64,000 nucleotides of DNA, taken from Uranotaenia lowii (lineage: Eukaryota > Arthropoda > Insecta > Diptera > Culicidae). The notes under the pieces were generated by a model, which did not search any database, was not told the DNA's origin, and saw nothing but the letters and a program-made list of their open reading frames with translations. This document shows, one piece after another, positions 44,341 to 56,999 of this stretch; position 1 is the stretch's first letter; the number at the start of each line of letters is the position of its first letter. The translations under genes were made by a program, and so were the position numbers. The stretch spans positions 64,052,839 through 64,116,838 of the forward strand of contig NC_073691.1 of NCBI RefSeq assembly GCF_029784155.1, given 5' to 3'.

Positions 44341-47300
44341 ATATTCAATAAATGGAACATAGGGTGATTTTCCAATCGTTGTCCCCTTACCCATTGTTGC
44401 ACATAATGACTTTAATAGTCAATATTCCAGCTGTTTTCAGCTTTTTCTCAAAAATAAAACTGAATTATGTTAATTGGAATGTTTACTGATGAGGCGTTTT
44501 ACGAGATTTTCTGCTGTAAAATATGACTCTAATGACAGTTTTAAGTTTTCTTGTTTTTTTCGCGCAATTTTTGTGCTAATTGTTAAACAAAATCTTAAGA
44601 TTGCTTATACGCAAATAAGGTTTTACGTCAGAACAAAACATTTCTCGTATCGGTTTACTTTACGAAGCGTTTGTTGGACAATTTTTACACCATGATTTTG
44701 GAAAAAAAAATTATGATCCATACACAACCAGAAAAAATATCGCATCATGCAACAATTGGTCCGCTCAATCTCCTTCTGCCCCGTTGTTGCACATTAGTCC
44801 ACTACAAGGTTTGTGTGGATATTTCAAATTTATTAATTTGTATACCTCCAAAAACCTTGTTTGGTTGATTCTACTGCCAAAAATAGCAAAAAAAAATTTT
44901 TGAAAATTCAGGGCTCTATAAATTAGTTCTGAATTAGCGCAACGTGTTTTGATCTGTACGGAAAATGGACATTTCCATTTAAAAATCACCAGAGGTGTAC
45001 TGAAAGCTTTAAAAAACTTACTTTATTGATTCAGGAAATATTTTTTGGTTCTTGAAATACATTTTATGTGAACCAAAACCAATGCTAACTTGTACCTCAG
45101 AAATGATATTCGATGTCATACAAAATATGCAAAATAAATTTTTTTTTTTTTTTTTCAAACAACACAAACAAGTTTCGCTGACTGAATGTTTGAGTCAAGA
45201 CCCATCTCTGGGCCGCATTTTAAAAATTAAAATTAAAATTTTAATGTTTTTGATTGTTTATTTAAAAGCTGTTTAACCATATTATGAAAATTAAAAAATC
45301 ACAATTAACTGCTTTGCATAGCCAATGAGTTTGTTGATTTATATAACCTTTCGCAAAAACATGTCATGAAATTATTGAAAGCTCGAGCAATAAAAGCCTG
45401 CAATTTTACAATACTTTGTGATGGATTCCGATATTTTATTTTGAAATGGTTATATTATTTTTTGTTCTTGAAGTACTTTATTTCTACTCATGTTGGTAAA
45501 TAATGATGCTTAAGAATAGGTTAAATAAGTATCTAATCAAAAACAAACTTCATTTCAAGCTTATTTTAATTTTCTGGATGATTTCATAAGCAAATGTTTC
45601 TTCTTCCATACCAAATTAAGCACGTTTATTGATAACATGCAACTGAAAAAACTAAGATTGTTTTTTAATATGACATATTTATGCAAAATAAGTGGATATT
45701 TCCGTTTAACTTTTAATTTTAGTAATTTCTGTGCTCTAATTAACTGTTTTCTACTCAGAATTTTCAAATTTGATGCACTCAATGATGATTTTCATTAATT
45801 CAACCTTTATTAAAAGGCACTTCATATTTCCATAAATATATTTTTTTCTATCTGAAAATATTAAAATTGAAGTTTTGAGATTACTAAATTCGTTGAAATC
45901 CATATCTATGTATACAGAAGTCGGGCAACTTGCAATGTCTGAAAAGTGTCAAAGTCACTTAAACTGCTTCGGCTTTTTATCAGATTTATTTTGAAATCTT
46001 TATCCCGACCATTCACTTAAAATTTTAGGCAAAGAATCTAAAGGTTGTCCTAAACAACCCTGTTTCTCAAATTTCGAGACGATAAATCTTAAAGAACTGT
46101 ATTTCATCCTAACAGCGAACCCCTTGATTTTGATAATAATCTTGTCAAAATATTGTACTGTAGAAAAACTTCGACCCTGAATTCCAAAAAACTCGAAGTC
46201 GAAAGTTTGAAGACCTGAAATATTACTTATCATGTGCAATCATGAGACATTCGAGTGAAACTTTATTTGACTCATATTATTCAGAATTATAAACATTCCT
46301 AACTTCGTGAAACTTTATTTGATCATAACAGTTGTCCAGCTGGAAAATTGTCGGGAATGATTTCAATATGAAATGAATGTTTCTTGAAGATTTATAAAAT
46401 GCTGCATTTATCATAAATAATCCCACTTTCATGAAAAAGATATTCAAAATTATTAAATTTTTGAAAAGATATATTCAATAAATCAAACGAACTATCTGAA
46501 ACCTTGGGCGTCCATTTTTAAGCTTTAAATTGATATTCATTATGTAAAAATCGATCGACTTTCAAGTGAGTCCTAAGGCAATCACTATATAAAATCACAT
46601 TTTCTTCACAGGGGTAAAGAGGTACAAAAAAAACGCTTCCTTTTATCCTTTCACCTTTAAATAATCACTTAAAAATGTTTCAAATACCTTTCAGTTCCTT
46701 CTATGGAATTTCAAAGATATACAATTTTTCTGATGGTAGGCCATATAAAGAAAAAATCTCAATACTGGGCAAATAAGGTCAAATAACACTTCACTCAGAT
46801 GGTTCCGGTTAAATTCAGCTGCAGAATAGAGTTTCTGAAGATATAACGTGTGATAAATGCTATTCCAGACTCTCAAACCGGCGGCATCGTGTTTTTTCTA
46901 AAATTTGGCTCCGAATTTACCCATTGTGCATTGGACGGTTTATATAGAAGACCCCTCAGAAAAGGGACCGTCTCCAAAGTTGAACAAGAAATTTTCATAA
47001 TAAGCTTCCGCAAAAGAATATCAGCTTTTTAGACCATATAGTGGCTGAGCCTTAAGAAGGTTTTTAAAATGTACAACCATTAGAAAAAATCGGACAATAT
47101 TAGGCTCGACAAAAATTTGTCTGTGCAACTATTGGGCCCCGAAAACCTGTTTAAAATGTTTTTTTACGTCACTTTTTTCGGACACTTGAACTTTTGGATC
47201 TTGTCGACCAATCCTGTATGCGTACAATCGACAAAAAAATCGAGTGAATACGGTTAAAATGACTAAAATACAGCATAAAAACTTAAATCATGTGCTTAGC

Positions 47301-47640
47301 TGTTCAACGATTGGCAAATCACACTACATAATATTATCAAAGCCAAAGTCTTAGTGTTTTCATACCGTTTGGCACACTTTTTGACACTGTACAAATTTTC
47401 CTGTACCTTAATAACATCCTCCCCTTCAAAAAGTAAACTAAATTGTGTTGCACATCCCTCCTATTTTTTCTCTAAGAAGTGGCTCCTTCAAACTTAAAGT
47501 TATGTTGCGACTCAAGACAATCTAGAAGCTCAGATATCATGAAAAATAGTTTGCTTTTTAAAAGTGATGAAATTTTATTGAAAAGAAAGATTATTTTAAT
47601 TATAATAATGTTATCGAAATTAATTTTTTCCCATGATAGA
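44341..47640. other. AT-rich stretch, no gene seen
   Basis: Includes a T run of about 20 (45140-45157). The duplicated phrase CCCCGTTGTTGCACAT and CATTGTTGCACATAATG near 44393 and 44778 hints at a small repeat. No coding frame has a recognisable motif. Confidence 0.5.
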
Positions 47641-48210
47641 AGTAGCAAAGCACACCGGGTCAGCTAGTTATTTATAATATAAAAAAAAATGGAGGTATGT
47701 TCCGCGTTTGAGGCGTTTAATTGTTGTTAAAGTCTAGTAAAAACGCTCAAATCTCTAGAAAAATAGAGGGAATTTGTATCTGTGTTCTAACTGAACAGAA
47801 ACTACTGGACTGTTTGGTGTAAAATTTGATGAGATGATCAGAAAATTTTTCGAGTAAACTATTGTTCCTGTGAAGTTTCTAGTCCCTCCCATTTAAAGAA
47901 GAGAGGACTCTCATACAAAACAATCGAAGGATACCATAAAATACGATTTAATACAATCAATTGACAAGTGGTTCTCATTAAGTTTTGTGAAAATATATAC
48001 ATTTGCATGTTAAGGTTATACGTAGTACACTATCCCATTAAAGAAAGGAAGCCCCCATCTTCTTCTTCTATATAAATTAAAATGGATTTCTGTCTGTCTG
48101 TCTGTCTTTTTTTTTGGTTACCCAGGTGATAAATTAGAGGAAGGAATTTTATGAATTGGTCTCGGTCTGTCTGTCTGTCTGTCTATCTATATCTTAATTT
48201 GAATTCATAA
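47641..48210 (+). mobile_element. Helitron-like tail and adjoining copies
   Basis: GCAAAGCACACCGGGTCAGC followed by TAGTTA (47646-47670) is the CTAG-T type end common to insect Helitron-like elements. A second partial copy follows (GAAACTACTGGACTG at 47799; CTCTCATACAAAACAATCGA at 47912), and a third starts TCTTCTATATAAATTAAAAT at about 48065, followed by two CTGT microsatellites (48092-48110 and 48168-48190). No Rep/helicase coding sequence is present. Confidence 0.45.
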
Positions 48211-48504
48211 TATGTGTTCTTTCGATGTATTTATGATTGTGAATATAGTTATTCCTGTAACAAGTTGCAGAAAGTAAATTTTTTTAGCACGAGTCGTACG
48301 TTCTTAGGAAAAGCTACACAACTAGTGATGAAAAGAATGAATTAATCAAAGATTTGCGTATAAAATGCAATGCATGTGCGACTTATGCTGAAAAATCTTC
48401 ATTTTCCAACTTGTGGCATAAATAACTATTTTGCAATGCCAAACAACCCTCGCGGAAGCAAGTTTGATACCTGCAGACAACGGTTGTAGCTTATCCTTCG
48501 AAAC

Positions 48505-48980
48505 CAAAATTGGTTGGCAGAATTTTTTTTCTCGGACCCGGGGCCGGACAAATCCGGGCTATTTTATCAAAAAACCTGGAAAAATCGGGGCATTTGATTT
48601 TAAAATGTCAACCAAATATCCGGGAAATATCCGAGAAATTTGGTCAAAATCCAGGAATTACTCAACACAAATCAAGAAAAAAAAAACATGATTTTTTTTT
48701 TCATCAGCGGCTTCATAATTGTATTTAAGACTTTCAAAAAAAAATTTCATGAATATTTTTATAAAAATTTCTTGAGAAAATCATTTTGGATGCAGAAATA
48801 AAAAATTTTTCAACACAATTTGTTTTTTTATTGTTTTGGCAAATAAAGTGAATAAATTCGGGCAAAATTCTTGCTTATTTCAATGAAATCCGGGCAATCG
48901 GGTCGGGCCAGAATCTTGTCGAATTTTGTATTAATTATCCGGGTAAACCTGGATAAAACCGGGCAATCTTTCAACCTTAG
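48505..48980 (+). repeat. CCGGGCAA-type repeat, third copy
   Basis: Matches the arms at 580-1341: CCGGGC, GGCATTTGATTTTAAAATG, CCAAATATCCGGG, AATTTGGTCAAAATCC, AATTACTCAACA, and ends CCGGGCAATCTTTCAACCTTAG at 48980. The 86-codon frame 48431-48691 is repeat read-through, not a gene. Confidence 0.7.
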
Positions 48981-51168
48981 TCAATAAGCAGAACTTTCTA
49001 ATACTGTAAAGTACTAAATTTCGACAGCGTTTTTTTTCGGTTGGAAATGCAGGCCTTTTCAAAATCAAACTTTTTCTCGAAAAACAAATATTTTAGTACG
49101 GAGTTGCAGGAACTATCTTTGTACATGTTCAATAAAGAAAGAAAAATTAAAAAAATAAGAAAATGAAACTATGAGTTGGAACTACATCGTAGACTGATCA
49201 TAAATAGAAAGTAAAAGGGAAATCAGAAATTTCAGGCTCAAGTTTGTAGCTTTTGGTTCATACTATTTTTAATTAAAAATTTGAATTTCGTTTCAATCAA
49301 AACAATAATTATTTGAATTTAACAGTTCTGAGATTCAGGTATTGTTTAATTCGTTTAGGACAGTGAGAAAGAGTTGAGAATAAACTAATCTAAAGTTTAA
49401 AGTGTAAATTTCAATTGACTCCCTTGAAGCCAGAGGGGTATAAGTGCATGAATGTTTTTTTCGAGAAAACACGCTTTTGAATTGTTGAGTCTGGCCGTTT
49501 CACAAATATTTTTCAAGAATTTCTATTGTTCTATGGAATGTAAAAGTATGTAAAAATGATTCTAAAAATCCAAAAAAAAAAAAATCAAATGATGTGAAGA
49601 ATTGCATGGCATCATTAACTCACAATCGACCATTTTGTCCCTTATACCCCTTTGGCTCTGAGTGCCTCAATTGTAATTCAGATTCCGATACACCGCTGTC
49701 AGACTAGGATCTTTAAATTTAATTAGCCTTTCGGAAAATTTCGAATTCTGAAATATTCTAAGATCAGAAAATATATATTTTATTTGAGTTTCTTTTAGCT
49801 ACCGATACTGCAAGAAAAAATCTGCAATAAATATGACGCGAAAACAGCGAGAACGTAGCACATTATAGCGCATATCAGGTTCAATATTTTTATTTCTCGT
49901 AGTTGCTTGATGCGCTAAATATTTTCATTGGCTCATTCTCAAAGGTGGTATATGGCTAAACCAAGATAAACTAATTTTCCAAATTACTTCCAGAAACATG
50001 TTCCTAAACCTAAGCCTGTAATTTAGACTAATATCTCGAATCTAATTTTGAAAGTACCTACATACTGTATGAAGATACAAGCAAGAGTTGCAAGGCCTTA
50101 AACAATTCATGAATCAAACATTACTGTCTTCCTATGTACAATCGCAGTATTTGGGTGGTCGCATTAGAATCAACCACGAGGCGGTAGCTTAGCGAACCAA
50201 ATTTCCAAGACATGTTTCGGCGAGCTGCCCTGAGGCCATTCGTAGAACTTTAGCTCTTGATGCTGCCACCAATATGTGATGTTCCGAAAGATAACAACCG
50301 TGCGTATATGTGTACGATCACTGTTTTCCTTCGTCTTTTGGCCTTTCTGTCATCACCGGTCTCTGCTCTCTAGCTATGTTCAAAGGTACAAACATAAGTG
50401 CTCTGGAACTAATTGATGTGTGGCCAAGGATTTTTTACTCCACTGCTGTAGGATGAGTTATCTTTCGGCAGGTCCTTCGAGCATGTTTCGGTCGTCCGGT
50501 AATCGTAAACCTGCAGAAGCGAGTTAGAATCAATTATCTACAAGCCACAACTGGATCAGTGGCAAAACCTCACAGATGGTGGTCCTGGGTCGGGCAAGTT
50601 CTAAGCACAAAATTATCAATGAGTAGCACTCTTCTGGTTTGGTGACCACTTGAGCCGCTCATCGATGACTTTCGGCTTTCATAAAGAAGCCAGAAGACAA
50701 TGTCCCGTGGCTTTGGAGAAACCAAATCGTTCTACGGGCTAATCAATGTTCACGGGTAATTATTTCGTTTTATCTCACCTCAACATTCCTGCGCTGGCCC
50801 AGTCAGTCCGGTCCGGTTCAGAAGGAATAAATCTGGCCCAGTCAACTCGGCGAGCAACGAATGTCCTTAGCCGGTGTGCGATAACCTAATCCTCGGACTT
50901 CGTTGGACAGACAGAACGACAAAATTCAATTTGTAATGCTCTCGAAAATTGTCATCCTGGATCCTGAAGAGGCGAGTACCAGTCATGGTCTAAGCAAAAT
51001 GTTAATGGAACGGATCAGAGTCATTATTGTTCGAATCTGGAGCTCCCAGGTGGTCTGTGGCTACAGGACATCCTTGCCGTAGGGATGGAGTTGATTTGTG
51101 GTCTTGGAGGAGACTATTAAATCTGGTAATAACTTGAACTTATCTTCATTTGAAGTTTAATTCGGTGG
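48981..51168. other. Gap; GC-richer 50.1-51.1 kb
   Basis: No gene recognised. 49000-49900 is AT-rich. 50150-51110 is less AT-rich and could be a decayed LTR-type or other element. Within it CCGAAAGATAAC (50284) and GTTATCTTTCGG (50458) form a 12-bp inverted pair about 170 bases apart. No frame longer than chance is present there. Confidence 0.4.
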
Positions 51169-51289
51169 AAGAATTTGAACAATTAACTTCAAAAATTTAT
51201 AAGTTTGGCTCAAAACTTTTGGGTGATGCTACAACCCAAAAGTTTTGGGCCAAACTTTTAAATTTTTGAAGTTAATTGTTCAAATTCTT
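51169..51289. repeat. 121-bp palindrome
   Basis: AAGAATTTGAACAATTAACT with following sequence (to about 51224) mirrors 51234-51289 around a 9-nt loop (GATGCTACA). Arms are about 56 bases with few mismatches. Non-coding. Confidence 0.85.
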
Positions 51290-53220
51290 GATACATATAG
51301 CAGAGTGGTAAAAACCGAGCCAATTACACAAAACCGGTATTCGGTAGTACATGTTTGTCGAAATCGTTGAAACTGATAACATCGGTGTTAAGTAACTTTA
51401 TAAAAAATGTACACAAAATAGAGGTCAACACTGAGTTAAAGTTAAAAATAAGCCGTCTGATGAAAAAGTTCATTTCAGGTAAAGTACATGCAGAATTCAA
51501 TTTCTTGACTAAAATCGCCGAAAAGCAATTTACTTATGAATTCAACTTTCATTTGTTCGAAGTAATAATGCTTCAAAAGGGTAGATTAGCAAACAAAATG
51601 AGCTATGGGCATCTACAAACCCATAGAAGATATTGCAAAAATCCATGGCCTATTTTGCAAATCTTTATGCCGAAAATGCGCTGAAAAGTGTACTGTTCTA
51701 AAGATGATATGATTGGAAAAGCACTCGAGCTCCCAAGCAATATTATAAATTTGTCAGATGATCAAATTTACGTAAAAGATTGATTTTTTAATGTAAATTA
51801 ACCATCCCGAACATTTATACACTCTACTTATCAACAACTAATATGGTAGAATACTATTTCTGGTCTTTGTACGTACAGTGATGAGAAGCTATATGGGATT
51901 TTTCAAATGAAAAAATAATCACTCTGTTTGTCACTCTACAACTCTTTTCTCTCAATTTGCTTCACTTTGATGTCTTCTACAAAGTTGTAGCCAGAAAAAT
52001 TTCCTATTAAATTATGTTATTGAAATATGGAGTTGGGTTAAGGCAAGACAAGCATTTTGACAGTGATTCGTATGATTTTGTTTTTGAAAAACAATTAAAA
52101 AGTTTGAAAAATCTTCAAAAAAAAAAGTGGTTCTTGACCCTCAATGGATTATTTTAAATTTGGCCTCAAATGAAAGGGGAAAGTCCCAACTTTCGAATGG
52201 TGAAAAAATTAAAATAAGAAATTGTAGAGCTCCTCATTTCAGGAAAAGTAAGAAAATTACTTGCATCCAGCTTTAACCGCTGCTTAGATATCGCTTCGGA
52301 AAAATACGGTAAATAGACCCTAACCGTAAAGGAATCTCAAAGGGGAAATATTCCGTTCAATAATGTGCAAAAAATAGAAAGAATGAAAAGCAAACATGAA
52401 CTAAATTAGATTTCTAGCTGCTTCTGTTGTTGAAAAAATGCTATCGGCTGTATCAATGCGAAAAAATCTGCTATCTGATCATCTGCACCTTTCCTTTTTT
52501 GTCGTTCTTCCGGAACGAATAGGGTGACAGTTACCGGTGCCAGTAACGGGAATGCGTGGGCGTTTGTTCCGATTCAGCGCGAAAAAAGATTCCTTTCAAT
52601 CGATGCTTTGTCATTCGAAAAAACCCTTCGAACCATCACCAGCGGCATTTATTGATGGGAATGTATTTGCATTGGAATAGAGCAAATATCTATGTTCGAT
52701 TTACCGTTGCACATTCGGAAGGACGGTTAGCGGTAAAAACTTAAAGGTGATTTTTTTTTCTACAAGCGATACAACCAGGAAGTGATACGAATGCTTTTTT
52801 TCATTTCTTAAATCTGAATCGAAATGCTTTAAAAGAATTGAGGGCTGTGATTTCTAGGCACCGTTACCGTAAAAAATAAACCAAAAGAAGCTGATTTGAA
52901 ATTGTACAGAACACTAAATCGAAAAAAAAGCCGTTATTTTTAATTCAAATCAATTAGAGTATTTGGCATGATCATTTTGAAAACGGTTAATCAACTTAGA
53001 CCAATTTTTGAAATTTTCGATATTTATTTGAATATGAAAACAAGCAATTAGTCTCAGAGAATAACCTTTAGCGGAACGTTATTTTTACAAATAGTCCAAT
53101 CAATTGTCTTATGCAGAATTATAATAAAATATACAAGAATAAAGATTTTAATATGTCCAAACAGTAGCTTAAAAAGTCTTTTTACGGCAATATGCACTGA
53201 AGAACCTAACCTGTAGTATT
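51290..53220. other. Mostly AT-rich, one unassigned frame
   Basis: A plus-strand 109-codon frame at 51355-51684 is K-rich and has no domain that I recognise; it may be chance. A less AT-rich patch at 52490-52740 is non-repetitive in the window. Nothing else is supported. Confidence 0.4.
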
Positions 53221-53430
53221 AGACTGAGTCGATTTGAGGTCATTTTTGAATTTCTAAAACCCTGGGGTCCAAAAAGCTTCGTCTTGGTCCAAAACTCTTC
53301 CATAATTTTTAGCATAATTTTTTAGTAACGTTTACATGAGTAAATTTGAACTTTTTGGTATGTATGGGAAAATTTTATATTTTGTACTGAAGAATCAACG
53401 TCATTTTTGTTTCTTCTGTGGAACCGAGCC
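53221..53430 (+). repeat. GACTGAGTCGATTT repeat, copy 2
   Basis: Same word order as 42231-42430, extended to TTCTTCTGTGGAACCGAGCC at 53416-53432. It abuts the 3' tail of the minus-strand LINE. Confidence 0.75.
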
Positions 53431-53559
53431 GGTTATTTGTTATTTACATATTTGTTATTTATTTCTGATCAACGGATGTTGATCCAAATGATATCTTAAA
53501 ATTAAAGTTAAAAACAAAACATTGAAATCTAACTATTGGGTTCTCAAGGCTTTAATCAT

Positions 53560-54189
53560 TTATCTTCGGAAAACATCTCTCGAAATGTCGAAGTCAAAAT
53601 ACTCCGAAAAACGGTAGAACGATTTCATTGCACAGATGAGGGCGCTGTTAGCTCCGTAATTGTTCATTCGAAAGGTAATGTACAATTGAAGATTCTGATT
53701 CCTAAATCCACGGGGTCGTACACTAAGCAGAATAGCCTCCAGTAGCGTGGGACAGTCGATTCGCGATGTCAGGAGGACGGTGACAAATGAGGCACGTGTT
53801 GTTTGTCTCCGGGCTAGAAGGGTGTCGATATCTATGAGGCGGCATCGATTTTCGTAGCTAGGCAAGCGAAAAGGGTCTTGCCAGCTCAGGTGTCTAAGGG
53901 CATATCGCAAGAATCGCCGCTGAATGGCCTCGAACCGATCGACACCGTTCTGGTAGTAGGGACACCAGACAGCTGAAGCGTATTCAAGAATGGAACGAAC
54001 AATGCTGCAATATAAGCTTTTCAGGCAATACACGCCCTTGAAGTCCTGGAGACTTCTGGATGCTTTGTCAATCACGTAGTTGGTGTGTGCCTTGAATTCC
54101 AGGCGCTGATCTAAGATTACGTCAAGATCGTTGACGTGGTTCACACGTGAGATTGGTTCGTTTCCAAGGATATATTCCGCAATTAAAGA
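53560..54189 (-). pseudogene. LINE RT C-terminal region
   Basis: In the same frame as the RT core after one stop: AEYILGNEPISRVNHVNDLD, LDQRLEFKAHTNYVIDKASR, YCSIVRSILEYASAVWCPYY, RFEAIQRRFLRYALRHL and, at the end, GANSALICAMKSFYRFSEYF followed by DFDISRDVFRR. The L-E-Y-A-S-x-V-W-x-P motif is the hallmark C-terminal block of Jockey/CR1-group LINEs. Confidence 0.9.
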
Positions 54190-55206
54190 TTACCGCTTAC
54201 GAAAAAAGCTGATGACTGCACATTTGCTGCGGTTTAATGGCAGGCAGTTAATGTCGCACCACTCAGCGAAGAGGTTGAATTGACATTGCAGAAAATTTAT
54301 GTCGTCGTCGTCGTTTATGGTGTAAAATAGTTTTAGGTCATCAGCATAGCAAAGTGACAACACGTCGTTGAAATAAATTAGGAAAATAATCGGTCCGAGA
54401 TGGCTACCTTGAGGCACACCGGAGGTGGCAGAAAACTGCCTGGAAAAGGTGTCACCCGTTCGAACAATCAATTTACGACCGGTGAAGATACTGCGGAACC
54501 AACTCAGTAGCGTACCACAGAATCCTAAGCGTTCGAGTTTTCCGATGGCAATCTCATGATTCACCTTGTCGAATGCCGCAGACAGATCGGTATAGATTGC
54601 ATCTGTTTGAGATTTGGCAGCAAAACTTTCATGCACAAAAGAAGTGAGCGTTAGCAAGTTACTTGTTGTAGAGCGTTTGGGCATGAATCCGTGTTGATCA
54701 TTGGAGATGTTATTTTTGCAGTGCGTGGAGAAAGGATCCAAGACCACCAATTCGAATAGTTTGGCAATCGAACATAACGCAGAGATTCCACGGTAATTGT
54801 CAACATCTCTCCTATTAACTTTTTTATGTACCGGGAACATGTAAGCTTCCTTCCATAGTAGAGGGAAGGTGGCGAAGCTTGAAAAATGAGCCGAATAGGG
54901 GTCAGCAAAACAGGCATAAAGCTTTTTAAAAAAGCAGCTGTTATCCCGTCCGGGCCCGTGGAAAAGGAATTCTTAAGCTTCGCTGCTGCTCTAGAGATGA
55001 CTGCTTCCTTGAATTCTATACCATTTATTGAAAAGTCCAATGTCAAAACGTTCTTGACAGCGGTAGCTGAATGTTCTGGGGATGTTGAAGCTGAAGTGAA
55101 GATACTGGAAAACTTTTGGGCTAAGAGATCGCAGATTCCACGGTTCGAGTTCGCCGTTATGCCGTCCAAAAACTTGTTTGAAGGTATACCAGGTTCTTTC
55201 CGCTAA
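54190..55206 (-). pseudogene. LINE reverse transcriptase core
   Basis: The upper frame (55169-54651) reads DGITANSNRGICDLLAQKF, then NSFSTGPDGITAAFLKS and LLTPIRLIF. A frameshift near 54880 leads to the frame 54840-54190: FPVHKKVNRRDVDNYRGISA, DQHGFMPKRSTTSNL, DAIYTDLSAAFDKVNHEI, TSGVPQGSHLGPIIFLIYFN and LCYADDLKLF (YADD at 54337-54348). The catalytic aspartates are kept. A TAA stop at 54190-54192 is in frame with the C-terminal region, so it is a point mutation. Confidence 0.9.
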
Positions 55207-55395
55207 CTATTTAGGTGTTTCCAAAACGATTTTGGGCAAGACTTGAGGTTACGTTGTACGCAACATAGATAGTTATGGTAAGAACGTTCACTGGCTTTTT
55301 TTTATAAACGGAGTTAAGTTTACGATATATATCCCTAGTGTAGATTGATTTTGCTTCTTTTAGTTTCGAAGAGCACATCTTTTTGCCGTCTTCAG

Positions 55396-56452
55396 TTATC
55401 GCAGTTCAGTCGTGATCCAGGAGATTCGCATGTTTTCGCCGCTAGAGCGTTTTGGAACGTGGCGATCGATGACATAATTCAGAATGTGTGAAAAGGTTTC
55501 AGCGGCAGCTTTGGGATTTAAAAGATCAAGCTCAGATACCCAGATAGTGCCCAGAATGTTAGAGCTGTCGTCGAAGTTAGCGTTCTTGAAGTCGAGGTAG
55601 AAGGTCGTAGGTTTCTCTTCTGTAGCGTTCAGCCTAGTTACTTCAAGAGATGCCAATAGAGCAGGGTGATGTGAGACTTCTTTAACAAGCGGTGCAGGAG
55701 CGAATTTGATGGTCGGTAAACGAGGTCCATCATTGTCAAAGCAGAGGTTCAGCGTACGACCGTATTCGTTCACAACGTCGTTGATCTGGCGCAATGTCGC
55801 TGCACTCAGGGAGTCCAATATGATGTTTGAAGGCGCCGAAAAAGTAGAGCGTGCTGGGTCCGGGTACAGGAAGCTGCCATGGTTGGAGCACCACTTCAAA
55901 CCGGGCATATTGAAGTCGCCAATGACAAGTAAGTCATCTTCTGGAGCGCAGAAGGAACGTACTTCGAAGATGCAGCGAGAAAACGACTCAGCGAGGGCAA
56001 CATCTCTTGAGCGATCGGGTGGCAGATACTCTACACATACATACAATTTCCGGTCTACAAGATCAATGCGAATCCATACAAATTCCAGATCGCACCATGA
56101 ATTGTTGTCGATGAGCTACGCTGGAAGATTCGACTTCACGCAGCAGCACCCCGCCTCCACTGGACTTTTTGCTGTTACGGCCGCTTCGGTCACAGCGGAA
56201 CACTGCGTAATCAGGGTCGAAGATCTAACTTGATAGTGTGCGGTCATTCAGCCATGATTCCGTGAAGGCGATGACGTCATAGCAGGAACACGAAGTTGCG
56301 AGCAGGTAGTCGGTCAGGCAGGAATTTATACCTCCCACATTGTGGTAGTAAAAGGTTATGGTATATAAAGGACCCGGAGCGGATCTGAAAAAAACGTGCA
56401 CTGGATGATGTTCTACCATCATCAGGCACAGGAATGCAATCAGAGGTACCAT
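55396..56452 (-). pseudogene. LINE endonuclease domain
   Basis: The N-terminal part (56452-56225) reads YYHNVGGINSCLTDYLL then YDVIAFTESWLND, with the catalytic glutamate of the T-E-S/T-W-L motif present. The middle is frameshifted (FRCDRSGRNSKKSSGGGVLL near 56200). The frame 56046-55396 carries CVEYLPPDRSRD, LLVIGDFNMPGLKWC (G-D-F-N intact), then LVKEVSHHPALL, where the usual S-D-H-P is S-H-H-P: the catalytic aspartate is replaced by histidine. It ends SWITTELR at a stop. This protein would nick target DNA. Confidence 0.85.
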
Positions 56453-56880
56453 ACTTGCCTTAATACACAGGCTGGAGAACCCCTTCGCCGCAGACGAACT
56501 CAGGGCCGGGACGACTGATGACGTTGGCAGGAATCAGCGCGACTGAGTCGAAGGGCTCAGGGGTCTCCGAAGTGCCTAGCTCGTTGCGTCCCGGTGCAGA
56601 AATCCCAGAATAGTTGGAGATGTTCTCGATGGGCGGGTGGTTGCAAAGTAATACTGGCTCGAGTCAGCGCTGTTGGTACGACTAGAAACCGAAAAAGCGT
56701 CATGCGGTGGAAAAAATTCCAAAGGATAACTTATACTTGCCTGTCGATGCAGGCTGTAGGACCTCGTCGCCGCAATCGAACTCATGGCCGGGACGACAGA
56801 TGCCGCTGGCTGGAAACAGCGCGACTGAGTTGATGGGCTCTGAGGTCTCCGAAAGGCCTGATGCGTTGCGTCCCGGTGAA
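56449..56880 (-). repeat. Duplicated 5' segment of LINE, 285-bp spacing
   Basis: The segment starting at 56449 (ATACTTGCCT...CAGGCTGGAG) and that starting at 56734 (ATACTTGCCTGTCGATGCAG) are diverged direct repeats of about 130 bp: both contain GCCGGGACGAC, GCGCGACTGAGT, GGGCTC and GCGTTGCGTCCCGGT or CGTTGCGTCCCGGT. In translation the minus strand reads SETSEPINSVALFPASGICR and SETPEPFDSVALIPANVISR. The spacing is 285 bp. Intervening DNA differs between the two. Confidence 0.75.
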
Positions 56881-56999
56881 GAATCTGATAAGGTCAGTAG
56901 TCCGTACGAATCAGCCATATCCCCGTTGTCGATATGAGAGAAAGATAGTAGGAGGTCGTAGTCAAATCGAAGATGGTCCATCATTATCGTGAGTGTTAA

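Larger units (their letters stand above)
53440..56990 (-). mobile_element. CR1/Jockey-group LINE, degenerate
   Basis: On the minus strand the order is 5' region (about 56990-56450), endonuclease (56452-55396), connector, RT with YADD (55169-54190) and C-terminal region (to 53560). The 3' end (about 53440-53530) carries repeated TTATTTGTTATTTA on the plus strand, i.e. a short-unit A-rich tail. At least five frame breaks occur. The RT sequence (SGVPQGSHLGP, YADDLKLF) belongs to the CR1/Jockey group; I do not assign a clade. A second 3' fragment is at 58185-58483. Confidence 0.85.

Noticed and set aside
43690..48210. CRISPR-like reading of regularly spaced repeats
   Set aside because: Units are long, diverged and share all their sequence, with no unique spacers, and the setting is eukaryotic.
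50284..50469. 12-bp inverted pair CCGAAAGATAAC/GTTATCTTTCGG
   Set aside because: Too short and too far apart to define an element without other copies.
51355..51684. 109-codon K-rich plus-strand frame
   Set aside because: No motif, no codon or composition signal distinct from the AT-rich neighbourhood; cannot be supported as a gene without transcript data.
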